Notes under the pieces: model-generated
The model's input: only the letters and a program-made list of their open reading frames with translations
The model's database searches: none
Told to the model about the DNA's origin: nothing
Source: Rhodobacterales bacterium HKCCSP123
Lineage (GTDB): Bacteria; Pseudomonadota; Alphaproteobacteria; Rhodobacterales; Rhodobacteraceae
DNA length: 64,000 bases
Direction: 5' to 3'
Assembly (NCBI GenBank): GCA_015689745.1
Contig: WVSO01000001.1
Span: 50,001-114,000 of the forward strand
Position numbers and translations under genes: made by a program
In this document: positions 30,121 through 37,957 of the stretch, in pieces
Layout: the number at the start of each line of letters is the position of its first letter
How positions within the stretch are numbered: position 1 is the stretch's first letter

Positions 30121-30771
30121 ATGGGCGAACTGGTTCTCGTGCGCCACGGGCAGGCGAACTCGGCCGCGCAGGACGAGACGGGCTATGACCGGCTCTCCGA
30201 TCTCGGCCACCAGCAGGCGCGCTGGCTGGGCGAATGGCTGCGCACCCACGACGGCCCTTTCGACCGCGTGCTCATGGGCTCGCTTCGCCGCCACCGGGAG
30301 ACTGCCGAAGGCCTCGGCGACATGGGGGCCGAACCCGAGGTCGATGCCCGCCTGAACGAGCTCGACTATTTCAACCTCGCTCAGGCCCATTCCAGGGCAA
30401 CGGGCAAGCCCGCCCCCACGCCGGAGACCTTCGTCACCCACATCACCGACATCATGCAGGCCTGGCACCGTGCCGAGATCCAGGGCGAGGAAAGTTACGC
30501 CAGCTTCGAGACCCGCGTCGCCGAGATGCTGACCATCGCCGCGCGCCCCGGTCGCCGCGTGCTCTGCGTCACCTCGGGGGGCGTGATCGGGATGATGGTG
30601 CGCCACATTCTCGACCTCGACATCGCGCGCATGGCACATCTGCTGGTGCCGATCCGGAACTGCTCGATCCATCGTGTCATGGTGCTGCCCGAGGCGCAGA
30701 TCCTCGCGGGCTTCAACGCGACGCCCCATCTCGACACGCCCGACCGCATCTTTGCCCGGACGGAGTACTGA
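30121..30771 (+). CDS. Histidine phosphatase family protein
   Basis: 216 residues. VLVRHGQAN (RHG motif with the phosphorylated His), then GSLRRHRETAEG and VTSGGVIGMMV, the usual order in phosphoglycerate-mutase-like phosphatases. The start ATG is preceded by GGGGGACGATC. The substrate is unknown: the family includes phosphoglycerate mutases, sugar phosphatases and nucleotide phosphatases. The next gene starts 5 bases after its stop, indicating co-transcription. Confidence 0.88.
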   Translation: MGELVLVRHGQANSAAQDETGYDRLSDLGHQQARWLGEWLRTHDGPFDRVLMGSLRRHRETAEGLGDMGAEPEVDARLNELDYFNLAQAHSRATGKPAPTPETFVTHITDIMQAWHRAEIQGEESYASFETRVAEMLTIAARPGRRVLCVTSGGVIGMMVRHILDLDIARMAHLLVPIRNCSIHRVMVLPEAQILAGFNATPHLDTPDRIFARTEY

Positions 30772-30775
30772 TCCG

Positions 30776-31825
30776 ATGACGCATCTCTGGGTCCGCGCCG
30801 AACAGCGCCCGAACGAGGATCGCGCGGGCCTCACGCCCGAGGGCGTGCAGGCACTGATCGCCGCGGGCTTCCGCGTCACGGTCGAGGACAGCCGCACGCG
30901 CGCCATCCCGCTGCAGGGGTATCTGGACGCGGGCGCCGAGACCGCCCCCGAGGGAAGCTGGCCCGACGCGCCGGAGGGCGCGATCATCTTCGGGCTCAAG
31001 GAATTGCCCGAGGACGGCACGGCCCTTTCGCATCGCCACATCATGTTCGGCCATGCCTACAAGGGCCAGCCCGCGGGCCGTATCCTGCTCGACCGATTCC
31101 GCGCGGGAGGGGGCACACTCTACGATCTCGAGTACCTCGTCGACGCGGCGGGCCGCCGCGTCGCCGCCTTCGGCTACTGGGCGGGCTACGCCGGGGCCGC
31201 CGTCTCCACCCTCGCGCTGATCGCGCAGGCCCGCGGCACGACCTGCCCCCCGGTCTCGACCTACCCGGATGCCCGCACCCTGACCGACGAGATCGCCGCG
31301 GCGCTAAGCGCAGAAACCCTCGCCCCCCGGGCCATCATCATCGGCGCGAAGGGCCGTGTCGGAACGGGTGCAGCCGATTTCTGCCGGGCCGCCGGCATCG
31401 AAACGACCCTCTGGGACATGGCCGAGACCGCCCATGGCGGCCCTTTCCCCGAGATCCTCGACCACGATATCTTTCTCAACTGCATCCTGGCCCTGCCCGG
31501 CGTTCCCGTCTTCCTGCCCGAAACGGCCAGGAGCGCCCCCCGCGCGCTGCGCGTGGTGGGCGACATCGCCTGCGACCCGACCTCGGATTTCTCGCCGATC
31601 AAGGTCTACGACCGCACGACCGACTGGGCCGTACCGGCGCTGCGCGTCCACGATGACCCGCCCCTCGACGTGATGGCGATCGACAACCTGCCCTCGCTCC
31701 TGCCGCTGGAAAGCTCGCAGGACTATGCGGCCCAGCTCCTGCCCGCGCTCCTCACGCTCGACCGGATCGACCAGGGCGTCTGGGCGCGGGCAAAGGCAGA
31801 GTTCGACCGGCACGTCAAAACCTGA
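30776..31825 (+). CDS. Saccharopine dehydrogenase (NAD+, L-lysine-forming) family protein
   Basis: 349 residues. Begins MTHLWVRAEQRPNEDRAGLTP, the alanine-dehydrogenase/PNT-like N-terminal domain with its RxxE-R pattern; FGLKELPED and HIMFGHAYKGQ are typical of fungal-type LYS1. The NAD domain has IIGAKGRVGTGA. These bacterial homologues may act in lysine metabolism or on other imino acids. Short spacing from the phosphatase gene. The recurring intergenic motif begins 14 bases after its stop. Confidence 0.88.
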   Translation: MTHLWVRAEQRPNEDRAGLTPEGVQALIAAGFRVTVEDSRTRAIPLQGYLDAGAETAPEGSWPDAPEGAIIFGLKELPEDGTALSHRHIMFGHAYKGQPAGRILLDRFRAGGGTLYDLEYLVDAAGRRVAAFGYWAGYAGAAVSTLALIAQARGTTCPPVSTYPDARTLTDEIAAALSAETLAPRAIIIGAKGRVGTGAADFCRAAGIETTLWDMAETAHGGPFPEILDHDIFLNCILALPGVPVFLPETARSAPRALRVVGDIACDPTSDFSPIKVYDRTTDWAVPALRVHDDPPLDVMAIDNLPSLLPLESSQDYAAQLLPALLTLDRIDQGVWARAKAEFDRHVKT

Positions 31826-31838
31826 CGCGGTCTTTCGC

Positions 31839-31860
31839 CTTCATCTTTCCGGAAATACGC
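31839..31860. repeat. Intergenic motif, copy B
   Basis: 22 bases (CTTCATCTTTCC, GG, then AAATACGC), 20 of 22 identical to the copy at 18462-18483. As there, a GC-rich segment follows it. It lies between two convergent genes. Confidence 0.6.
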
Positions 31861-32004
31861 ACTCCGACACCGGCCATCCCGCACCACCGCCGGACAGTCG
31901 CGCGACCGCGCCGCGACGCGGCCGAAGGCCGCCCGCGGCGCCGGGCCCTAAGCGGCTGGACGGGCCGAAGGCCACGTCCAACGCGCGGGAGCCGTCGGTC
32001 GGCT

Positions 32005-32319
32005 CTAGAGGAGGTCTTCTTCCTCGTCGGTGATGTCCATGCCCAATGCCTCGGCCCCGGCCTCGAGATGGTCGGCGAAATGCGGGCTGCCGAGAAGGTA
32101 GTCGGCGGTCGGCGTCGTCGCCTCCGCCTGCGCGGTCGCCACGGCCTCGTCCCAGTCCTCGGCCTCGAAACTGCCACGCCCGATCCAGTAGATCGCCGTC
32201 AGCTCTGCCTGCTCATCCTCGTTCATCCGGTCGATGAAGGCCCGCAGCTCTCCCTCGGCCCGTTCGATCTCGTGGCCCATCAGGATCACCTGCGCCACCT
32301 TCCTGACTGAAATCTCCAT
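32005..32319 (-). CDS. DUF3775 family protein
   Basis: 104 residues, acidic, no signal or membrane segment. MEISVRKVAQVILMGHEIERAE, AIYWIGRGSFEAEDWDEAV and LLGSPHFADHLEAGAEALG match the DUF3775 family, found widely in Rhizobiales and Rhodobacterales with no known function. A GGAGAGACAGGGC stretch precedes the ATG. It stands alone. Confidence 0.8.
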   Translation of the reverse strand: MEISVRKVAQVILMGHEIERAEGELRAFIDRMNEDEQAELTAIYWIGRGSFEAEDWDEAVATAQAEATTPTADYLLGSPHFADHLEAGAEALGMDITDEEEDLL

Positions 32320-32399
32320 GCCCTGTCTCTCCTCGCGCGTCTCGATCAGGGGGATACTAGCACAGGACAGGCGCGCGCCCGTCCTTGATCGACGTCAAG

Positions 32400-33137
32400 T
32401 CAGCGTCGGAAGAAGATCGCCTCGTAAAGCCCCGTCGGCAGCAAGCGGGAGAACCGGAAGAGCAGGCTGAACCCGAAGGGAAAGGCCTTGTGGAAGCGGT
32501 CGGTGTTCATCTGGTCGAACACCTCCTGCGCGGCCTCGTCGGGGGACATGATGAAGGGCTTGGAATGGGGGTTGTCATCCTGCATCCGCGTCTGGATGTA
32601 GCCGGGGTTCGACAGCTGCACCAGGACACCCGTGTGCCGCAGATCGCCATGCATGGATTCCGCCAGCGCCATCAGCCCCGCCTTCGAGGCCGAGTAGCCG
32701 ATGGAGCCGGGCAGGCCGCGATAGGCAGAGAGCGAGCCGATCATCATGATATGGCCCGCGTCCCGCGCGACCATGCCGCCGATCACCTGCCCGATGACGC
32801 GGGCCGCGCCCGTCAGGTTCACGTCGAACATCTGTTCCACGCGGTCGGCGTCCCAGTCCGTCGCCTTGATCAGCGTGGCGAGCCCGGCCAGGAACACCAG
32901 CCCGTCGATCTCGCCCACCTCGGCGGCCGCCTCCTCGACGCTGTCGCGGTCGGCGATGTCCATCGGCACGACATGGGTGCGCCCCGGCAATTCGGCGGCC
33001 AGCTCCCTCAGCCGGTCGCCCGAGCGCGCCGAGAGGATCAGCTCGGCCCCCGCGCGGCTCATCTTCATCGCCAGCGCCCGGCCCAGCCCCTCGGACGCGC
33101 CCACCAGCCAGTACCGTTTTCCGCTCCACTCGCGCAT
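32400..33137 (-). CDS. Short-chain dehydrogenase/reductase in the RpoE operon
   Basis: 245 residues. NAD(P)-binding WLVGASEGLGRAL, MDIADRD, FLAGLA, catalytic Ser/Tyr/Lys in GSLSAYRGLPGSIGYSASKAG. The last gene of the operon that starts at 36445, 11 bases downstream of the MFS gene. The equivalent in R. sphaeroides belongs to the RpoE regulon induced by singlet oxygen. Substrate unknown; the operon context suggests membrane lipid or carotenoid-related chemistry, by inference. Confidence 0.88.
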   Translation of the reverse strand: MREWSGKRYWLVGASEGLGRALAMKMSRAGAELILSARSGDRLRELAAELPGRTHVVPMDIADRDSVEEAAAEVGEIDGLVFLAGLATLIKATDWDADRVEQMFDVNLTGAARVIGQVIGGMVARDAGHIMMIGSLSAYRGLPGSIGYSASKAGLMALAESMHGDLRHTGVLVQLSNPGYIQTRMQDDNPHSKPFIMSPDEAAQEVFDQMNTDRFHKAFPFGFSLLFRFSRLLPTGLYEAIFFRR

Positions 33138-33148
33138 GTCGTTTCCTT

Positions 33149-34393
33149 TCAACTCGTCTTGATGTGCCGCCCGCCCTCGGGCAGGGGCGTCGTCGCAAGC
33201 ACGGCCATCGCCCCCAGTTTCAGCACGCAGGGCACAAGCGCGTACAGGTCGGTCAGCAAATCGAGCGCGGCCTGCGTGTTTTCGCCGCCTGACCGGAACC
33301 CGGCCGCGTCCAGCGCGGGCAGCAGCACGACGGCGGCCAGCGCGAGTGACGCTTTCGACACGAAGGCCCAAAGGCCGAAGGCCGCCCCGGCCTCCGGCGC
33401 GATGGTCTCCATGCGGCGGGCGAAAAGGGCGGGAAGCAGCGCGAAATCGGCGCCGAGCGCCGCGCCCGATGCGAGGCAGACGAGGGCAAAGGCCGTCGTG
33501 TCGCCGGGGCCGAGCGTCAGGACAACGGAGAAGGACGCGATGGCCAGCGCCATGGCCGCCAGCAGCATGGAGCGCGGGCCGTAGCGGCGGGCGAGCTTCG
33601 TCCAGAGCGGCGCGGTGCCCGCGGCGGCGAGAAAGAAGAGAAGCAGCAGCGGCCCCTCCCAGCCCGGAGCCTCGAGCACGCTTTCGACGTAGAAGAGGAA
33701 GAGGGTGGAGGAAACAGCGACCGGCGCCGCGTTCATCAGCGCCACCAGCAAGAGCCGCCGCGCGATGGCATCCGACAGGACCTCGGCGAAACCCGAGCGG
33801 CCGATCTCTCCGCCGGCCGTCCATTCCCGCCGCATGAGCCAGAGCGCGAGGCCGCAGGCCAGCGCGAATCCCAGCGCGAAGTTGCCATAGGGGTCGCCCG
33901 TCGCATCCAGTGCCGTGGGCGCGACGGCTGCGGCGCAGACGCCCAGAAGCGCGCCGGTCTCACGCCATGCCGCCAGCCCGAGATAGCCCTGTTCGCCCAG
34001 CCTCGGGGCGGCGGCGACGCCTTGGGCATACATGCAGATCGTGAGAAACGAGAAGGCCGAGAAGAGCCCCGTCATCATCAGCGCGAACCACCAGAGCGGC
34101 GCGATGGGCGGTTCCACCGCGAAAAGCCCCAGCATGGAGCCCGCCAGCACCGCGACCCCGACGGTCACCGCCAGCGCGCGCCTTGCGCGCAGCCGTTGCG
34201 CCAGCCAGCCAAGCGCGGGGTCCTGCACCACGTCGAACAGGCGCAGCGCGAAGAGCACGCCGGCCAGCGCGGTCAGCCCGACGCCGAAGTCGTCGACATA
34301 GACCTTGGGCGCGTGGATGTAGATCGGCAGTCCCGCCGCGGCGAGCATCGCGGCGAAGACCGCGTAGCCGGGGCGGGAGGGCGCGGCAGGCAT
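33149..34393 (-). CDS. MFS transporter, GPH (sugar-cation symporter) type
   Basis: 414 residues with 11-12 hydrophobic segments. YIHAPKVYVDDFGVGLTALAGV and RLFDVVQDPALGWLAQR, the conserved GPH loop with D-x-x-x-DP, identify the MFS_2/GPH group. It directly follows the DUF1365 gene in the RpoE-linked operon. The cargo is unknown; its conserved place beside lipid-modifying enzymes suggests a lipid-like substrate, as in MelB/MFSD2-like proteins, but this is inference. Confidence 0.87.
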   Translation of the reverse strand: MPAAPSRPGYAVFAAMLAAAGLPIYIHAPKVYVDDFGVGLTALAGVLFALRLFDVVQDPALGWLAQRLRARRALAVTVGVAVLAGSMLGLFAVEPPIAPLWWFALMMTGLFSAFSFLTICMYAQGVAAAPRLGEQGYLGLAAWRETGALLGVCAAAVAPTALDATGDPYGNFALGFALACGLALWLMRREWTAGGEIGRSGFAEVLSDAIARRLLLVALMNAAPVAVSSTLFLFYVESVLEAPGWEGPLLLLFFLAAAGTAPLWTKLARRYGPRSMLLAAMALAIASFSVVLTLGPGDTTAFALVCLASGAALGADFALLPALFARRMETIAPEAGAAFGLWAFVSKASLALAAVVLLPALDAAGFRSGGENTQAALDLLTDLYALVPCVLKLGAMAVLATTPLPEGGRHIKTS

Positions 34394-34394
34394 G

Positions 34395-35156
34395 TCAGGA
34401 GATTTCTTGCTCCGGCGGCGCGGGGCGCACGCGGTAGGGCGCCCCCTTCCACCACAGCTTCAGCGCCTGCCAATGGATCAGCGCCAGCACCCGGCGCGCG
34501 CCCAGCGGGCGGCGGAGGGCCGATGTGACGATGCCAAGGGCCGTCAGCGGCACGCGCTTGCCGGTCAGCGTGGCCAGCACGCCCTCGTTCCCGGTGGAAT
34601 AGTCGATCCAGATGCCCACCCGGTCCTGCCGGATGTCGAAGCGGAAGCTGTAGCCGCCCTCGATCGGCTGGAAGGGCGAGACGTGAAAGATCTTCTGCGC
34701 CGACAGCGAATCCTCGCGGGTGATCGGGCGCTGGTCGTGATGGGCGCAGAGGTAGGAATGCCGGTCGCCGAAGGTGTTCGTGACCTCGGCGATCACGGCG
34801 CGTAGCCGTCCCTGCCGGTCATGGGCCAGCCAGAAGGAGACCGGGTTGAACACATGCCCCAGCATCCGCGGCTGGGCGAGCAGCATCAGCTTGCCGTCGG
34901 TGACCTCGGTCAGACCATGCGCGGCGAAGACCTCGCGCGCCCAGACCGCGCCGCGCCCCGCTTTCGGCGGGCCGCCGTGGTCGGCATCGTGGAGCGAGGT
35001 CAGCCCGGCCCGGTTGCGCCCGAAGAGCCACGGGGCGCGGGGGCGGTCGGCCTCGGCATCCAGCATCACGTAGTCGATGGAATAGGTGAAGGCATTCTCC
35101 ACCGCGCCGCGCCGCCCGTGAAAGGTCGAGCCCTTGATATGGTCGACAGCACTCAT
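34395..35156 (-). CDS. DUF1365 family protein in the RpoE operon
   Basis: 253 residues. HGRRGAVENAFTYSIDYVMLD, LLAQPRMLGHVFNPVSFWL and FHVSPFQPIEGGYSF are the hallmarks of DUF1365. The ATG overlaps the stop of the FAD oxidoreductase gene (ATGA). DUF1365 and its FAD partner recur next to cyclopropane-type fatty acid synthases; in R. sphaeroides the operon is under RpoE and has been linked to unusual fatty acids under singlet oxygen. Confidence 0.9.
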   Translation of the reverse strand: MSAVDHIKGSTFHGRRGAVENAFTYSIDYVMLDAEADRPRAPWLFGRNRAGLTSLHDADHGGPPKAGRGAVWAREVFAAHGLTEVTDGKLMLLAQPRMLGHVFNPVSFWLAHDRQGRLRAVIAEVTNTFGDRHSYLCAHHDQRPITREDSLSAQKIFHVSPFQPIEGGYSFRFDIRQDRVGIWIDYSTGNEGVLATLTGKRVPLTALGIVTSALRRPLGARRVLALIHWQALKLWWKGAPYRVRPAPPEQEIS

Positions 35157-36445
35157 GCGGCGATGGGGGCCGCGTCGCGCTCGGCCATGGCCTCGACCAC
35201 GTCGATCGCGCTGGCATAGCCATCCTCGTGGAAGCCGTTCTTCATCCAGGCCCCGCAGAACCAGGTGTTGTTCTGTCCGTTCATCGCCCTGACCGTTCCC
35301 TGTGCCGCCAATGCGGCAAGGTCATAGACCGGGTGACGGAATTCCGCCGTGTCATAGATCAACCGCTCGTCGATGGGCGCGCGGCTGTTCAGCGTGACGA
35401 AGAGCGGGTCGCTTTCCGGGATCGGCTGCAGGCAGTTCATCCAGTAGGTCAGGTCGATCGGCCCGCCCTCATGCCCCTCGCGCTCGGTGTAGTTCCAGGA
35501 CGACCAGGTCACGCGGCGCTTGGGCATCGCGCGGGCGTCGGCATGCAGGACGGCGGTGTTTGGCTGGTAGCGCACGGCCCCCAGGGCGGCGCTTTCGGTC
35601 GGCGTGGGGTCGGCCAGCATGGCCAGGCTGTCGTCGGAATGGGTGGCGAAGACGACCTCGTCAAAGACCTCCCAATGGCCCTGGCGACGGATCTCCACGC
35701 CCAGCGCACTGCGCTTCACGGTCTCGATGGGCGCGGCGAGGCGGATATCGACCCCCTTGGTCATCATCGCGCGTTCCAGCCGCGTCACGTATTCGATGGA
35801 TCCGCCCTGCACCGTGTACCACTGGTGCTGCCCGGTGGCCTGCAACAGGTGGTGGTTGCGGAAGAACCGCACCAGCGCCTGCGCGGGGAAATCCATGATC
35901 TCTTCCTTGGGCGTCGACCAGATCGCGCCCGAGATCGGCGTCAGGTAATAGTCGCGGAACCAGCGGCCCATGCCCATCTCGTCCATCAGCTCGCCCAGCG
36001 TGACCGAGCTGTCCGTCGCCACCTGTTCGGCGCGGGCGTTGAAGGTCATCAGGTCGCGCACCATCCGCAGGAACCCCGGGTTGGCCAGGTTCCGTTTCTG
36101 CGCGAAGAGCGCCTGCAGGCTGCGCAACCCGTACTCGATCCGCCCGCCGCCGATGGAGGCGGCGAAGCTCATGTCCGACTTGGCGACGGGCACGTCCAGC
36201 GCCTCGAACAGTTTCACCAGATTGGGATAGTTCACGCGGTTGAACACGATGAAGCCGGTATCGACCGGCTGATCGCCGCGCTTGCCAGCCACGACGGTGC
36301 GCGCATGGCCGCCAAGGCGCGGCTCGGCCTCGAACAGGGTGACGGAATGGGTGTCGGCCAGGTGGTAGGCGGCCCCCATCCCCGAGATCCCGGCCCCGAT
36401 CACGGCGATACGTTTCGGCGCGGCGGCCGGCTGTTCGAATGGCAT
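35153..36445 (-). CDS. NAD(P)/FAD-dependent oxidoreductase, first gene of the RpoE-dependent operon
   Basis: 430 residues. Rossmann motif RIAVIGAGISGMGAAYHL, FEAEPRLGGHARTV, a conserved HQWYTVQGGSIEYVTRL and NTWFCGAWMKNGFHEDGYAS. It belongs to the amine-oxidase-like group related to carotenoid desaturases, equivalent to the RSP_1091-type protein of R. sphaeroides. A sigma-E promoter is placed at 36483-36512, about 35 bases before the ATG, with an AAGGG ribosome site. The open frame continues far upstream (to 39217), but this part is an antisense shadow of rpoE, chrR and kbl. Confidence 0.9.
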   Translation of the reverse strand: MPFEQPAAAPKRIAVIGAGISGMGAAYHLADTHSVTLFEAEPRLGGHARTVVAGKRGDQPVDTGFIVFNRVNYPNLVKLFEALDVPVAKSDMSFAASIGGGRIEYGLRSLQALFAQKRNLANPGFLRMVRDLMTFNARAEQVATDSSVTLGELMDEMGMGRWFRDYYLTPISGAIWSTPKEEIMDFPAQALVRFFRNHHLLQATGQHQWYTVQGGSIEYVTRLERAMMTKGVDIRLAAPIETVKRSALGVEIRRQGHWEVFDEVVFATHSDDSLAMLADPTPTESAALGAVRYQPNTAVLHADARAMPKRRVTWSSWNYTEREGHEGGPIDLTYWMNCLQPIPESDPLFVTLNSRAPIDERLIYDTAEFRHPVYDLAALAAQGTVRAMNGQNNTWFCGAWMKNGFHEDGYASAIDVVEAMAERDAAPIAA

Positions 36446-36482
36446 GCGTTTTTCCCTTGGAACGTCTTCGAATAAGTCCTGA

Positions 36483-36512
36483 GGGTTACGCGCCTCAAAC
36501 CTGCCCAGATCA
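36483..36512 (-). promoter_or_regulatory. Sigma-E (RpoE) promoter of the FAD-DUF1365-MFS-SDR operon
   Basis: Minus strand: TGATCT (36507-36512), 18-base spacer, TAACCC (36483-36488). It agrees with the R. sphaeroides RpoE pattern TGATCC-N18-TAA and mirrors the promoter of rpoE. Confidence 0.75.
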
Positions 36513-36525
36513 AAGAATTTATTTT

Positions 36526-36555
36526 TGATCCGGTCTAGGGAGAATCTCGTAAGCC
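36526..36555 (+). promoter_or_regulatory. Sigma-E (RpoE) promoter of rpoE-chrR (autoregulation)
   Basis: TGATCC (36526-36531), exactly 18 bases, TAAGCC (36550-36555), matching the RpoE consensus. Transcription would begin near 36562, which rules out the ATG at 36560 as the rpoE start and leaves a leader of about 110 bases. The -35 box faces the divergent one at 36507-36512. Confidence 0.85.
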
Positions 36556-36670
36556 GGATATGCTGTCGCCGAACGACCACGCTGACCAGACAGCTGACGC
36601 CTTGCAGGGGACTGTACCGGCCCCCAATATGCTGCGTCGGCCAGAAAGGCGTGCTGAGACCGTGACGGCA

Positions 36671-37210
36671 ATGGAAAAGACCGAAGCGCATTGGGTGGCG
36701 AGCATCGTCAGCATTGCGCAGCAGCAGGATCAGAAGGCGTTCGCCGAGGTGTTCAGACACTTCGCGCCGCGCGTGAAAGCCTTCCTGATCAAGTCCGGGG
36801 CCGACGAAAGCCTCGCGGAGGAGTGCATGCAGGACGTGATGGCAACGCTCTGGCACAAGGCGCACATGTACGACCCGTCGCGGGCCTCGGTCGCGACGTG
36901 GGTCTTCACGATCGCGCGGAATCGCAAGATCGACCTCCTGCGCCGCTACGCCCGCCCCGAACCCGAAGAGCTGCCCTGGGGTCCCGAGCAGGAGCCCGAC
37001 CAGGCCGATGTCATCGCGCTGCACCAGGAATCCACGAGGCTTGCGGATGCGATCCGAAAGCTTCCCCCGAAACAGCGGGACCTGATCGAACGGGCCTATT
37101 TCGGCGACCTCACGCATAGTGAAATCGCGGCCGAAACCGGATTGCCCCTTGGCACGATCAAGTCCCGTATTAGGTTGGCGTTGGAAAGGTTGCGCCACGC
37201 AATGAGTTGA
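36671..37210 (+). CDS. rpoE: RpoE, group 4 (ECF11-like) sigma factor of the singlet-oxygen response
   Basis: 179 residues. Region 2: FAEVFRHFAPRVKAFLIKSGADESLAEECMQ-type segment and VATWVFTIARNRKIDLLRR; region 4: LPPKQRDLIERAYFGDLTHSEIAAETG and GTIKSRIRLALERLRH. This matches R. sphaeroides RpoE closely. An ATG at 36560 gives a longer frame but lies at or before the predicted transcript start, so I use MEKTEAHW. chrR follows after 9 bases, and an RpoE-type promoter precedes the gene. Confidence 0.93.
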   Translation: MEKTEAHWVASIVSIAQQQDQKAFAEVFRHFAPRVKAFLIKSGADESLAEECMQDVMATLWHKAHMYDPSRASVATWVFTIARNRKIDLLRRYARPEPEELPWGPEQEPDQADVIALHQESTRLADAIRKLPPKQRDLIERAYFGDLTHSEIAAETGLPLGTIKSRIRLALERLRHAMS

Positions 37211-37219
37211 GGAGACGCG

Positions 37220-37861
37220 ATGACCGCAATTCGTCATCATATTCCGGATGATCTGCTGATGGGCTACGCCGCCGGCGCGCTCCCGCAGGCATTCGACCTC
37301 GTGGTCGCGACCCACGTCTCGCTCAGCGATGACGCTCGTGCCCGCCTTGCCGGCTTCGAAGAGGTCGGCGGCGCCGTCCTGTCCGATCTCGAGGAATGCG
37401 AGATCGGCGAGGACAGCCTGCAACAGACGCTTGCCAAGATCGCCAGCATGGCGCCGACACCCAGGGCAAAGCCGTCGAAGGGTGTCTTCCCCAAGCCGCT
37501 GCGCGACATCGTCGGCGGTGACGAGGATGCCGTGAAGTGGAAGAGCGTCGGCATGGGCGCCAAGCAGGCCGTGCTCTGCTCGGAGGATGGCGTGACCGCC
37601 CGGTTGCTCTACATTCCCGCTGGTCAGGCGATGCCTCAGCACGGGCACAACGGGATGGAGATGACACTGGTCCTCAAGGGTGCGTTCCGTGACGAGGACG
37701 GCGTCTATGCCCGCGGCGACATCGAGGTCGCCAACCAGGACGTCGACCATCAGCCGATCGCCGAGCCGGGCGAGGATTGCATCTGCCTGATCGCGACCGA
37801 CGCCAAGCTGCGTTTCCAGGGCCTGCTGCCGCGCATCGCGCAGCCCTTCCTCGGGATCTGA
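37220..37861 (+). CDS. chrR: ChrR, cupin-containing anti-sigma factor, with altered zinc motif
   Basis: 213 residues. N-terminal anti-sigma domain (RHHIPDDLLMGYAAGALPQAFDLVVATH) and C-terminal cupin (about 110-195) with MPQHGHNGMEMTLV, VDHQP and the conserved CIC at its end. In R. sphaeroides ChrR the zinc site is His-His plus a CxxC after the second His (HLSLCDEC). Here that stretch reads H32-VSLSDDA: both Cys are replaced (Ser36 and Ala39). Translation of the bases at 37312-37338 confirms this. It should hold RpoE inactive until singlet oxygen appears, but whether it still binds zinc is doubtful. Confidence 0.92.
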   Translation: MTAIRHHIPDDLLMGYAAGALPQAFDLVVATHVSLSDDARARLAGFEEVGGAVLSDLEECEIGEDSLQQTLAKIASMAPTPRAKPSKGVFPKPLRDIVGGDEDAVKWKSVGMGAKQAVLCSEDGVTARLLYIPAGQAMPQHGHNGMEMTLVLKGAFRDEDGVYARGDIEVANQDVDHQPIAEPGEDCICLIATDAKLRFQGLLPRIAQPFLGI

Positions 37862-37873
37862 ACGCTCAAAATC

Positions 37874-37889
37874 GACAGGTTGACCTGTC
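37874..37889. repeat. Small palindrome after chrR
   Basis: GACAGGT tg ACCTGTC: a 7-bp inverted repeat 13 bases after the chrR stop, just before the terminator hairpin. Confidence 0.6.
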
Positions 37890-37896
37890 ATTCTGT

Positions 37897-37924
37897 CGCC
37901 CGCCCTCACACGGCGGGCGTCTTT
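37897..37924 (+). terminator. Terminator of rpoE-chrR
   Basis: CGCCCGCC / GGCGGGCG 8-bp stem with a 7-base loop, followed by TCTTT, 36 bases past the chrR stop. Confidence 0.75.
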
Positions 37925-37957
37925 GCGTCTAGGATGGGGGCGAGAGGAGATGCGCCC

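Noticed and set aside
36560..36670. Longer rpoE starting at the ATG at 36560
   Set aside because: The sigma-E promoter predicts a transcript start near 36562, after this ATG, and the extra 37 residues do not occur in known RpoE proteins.
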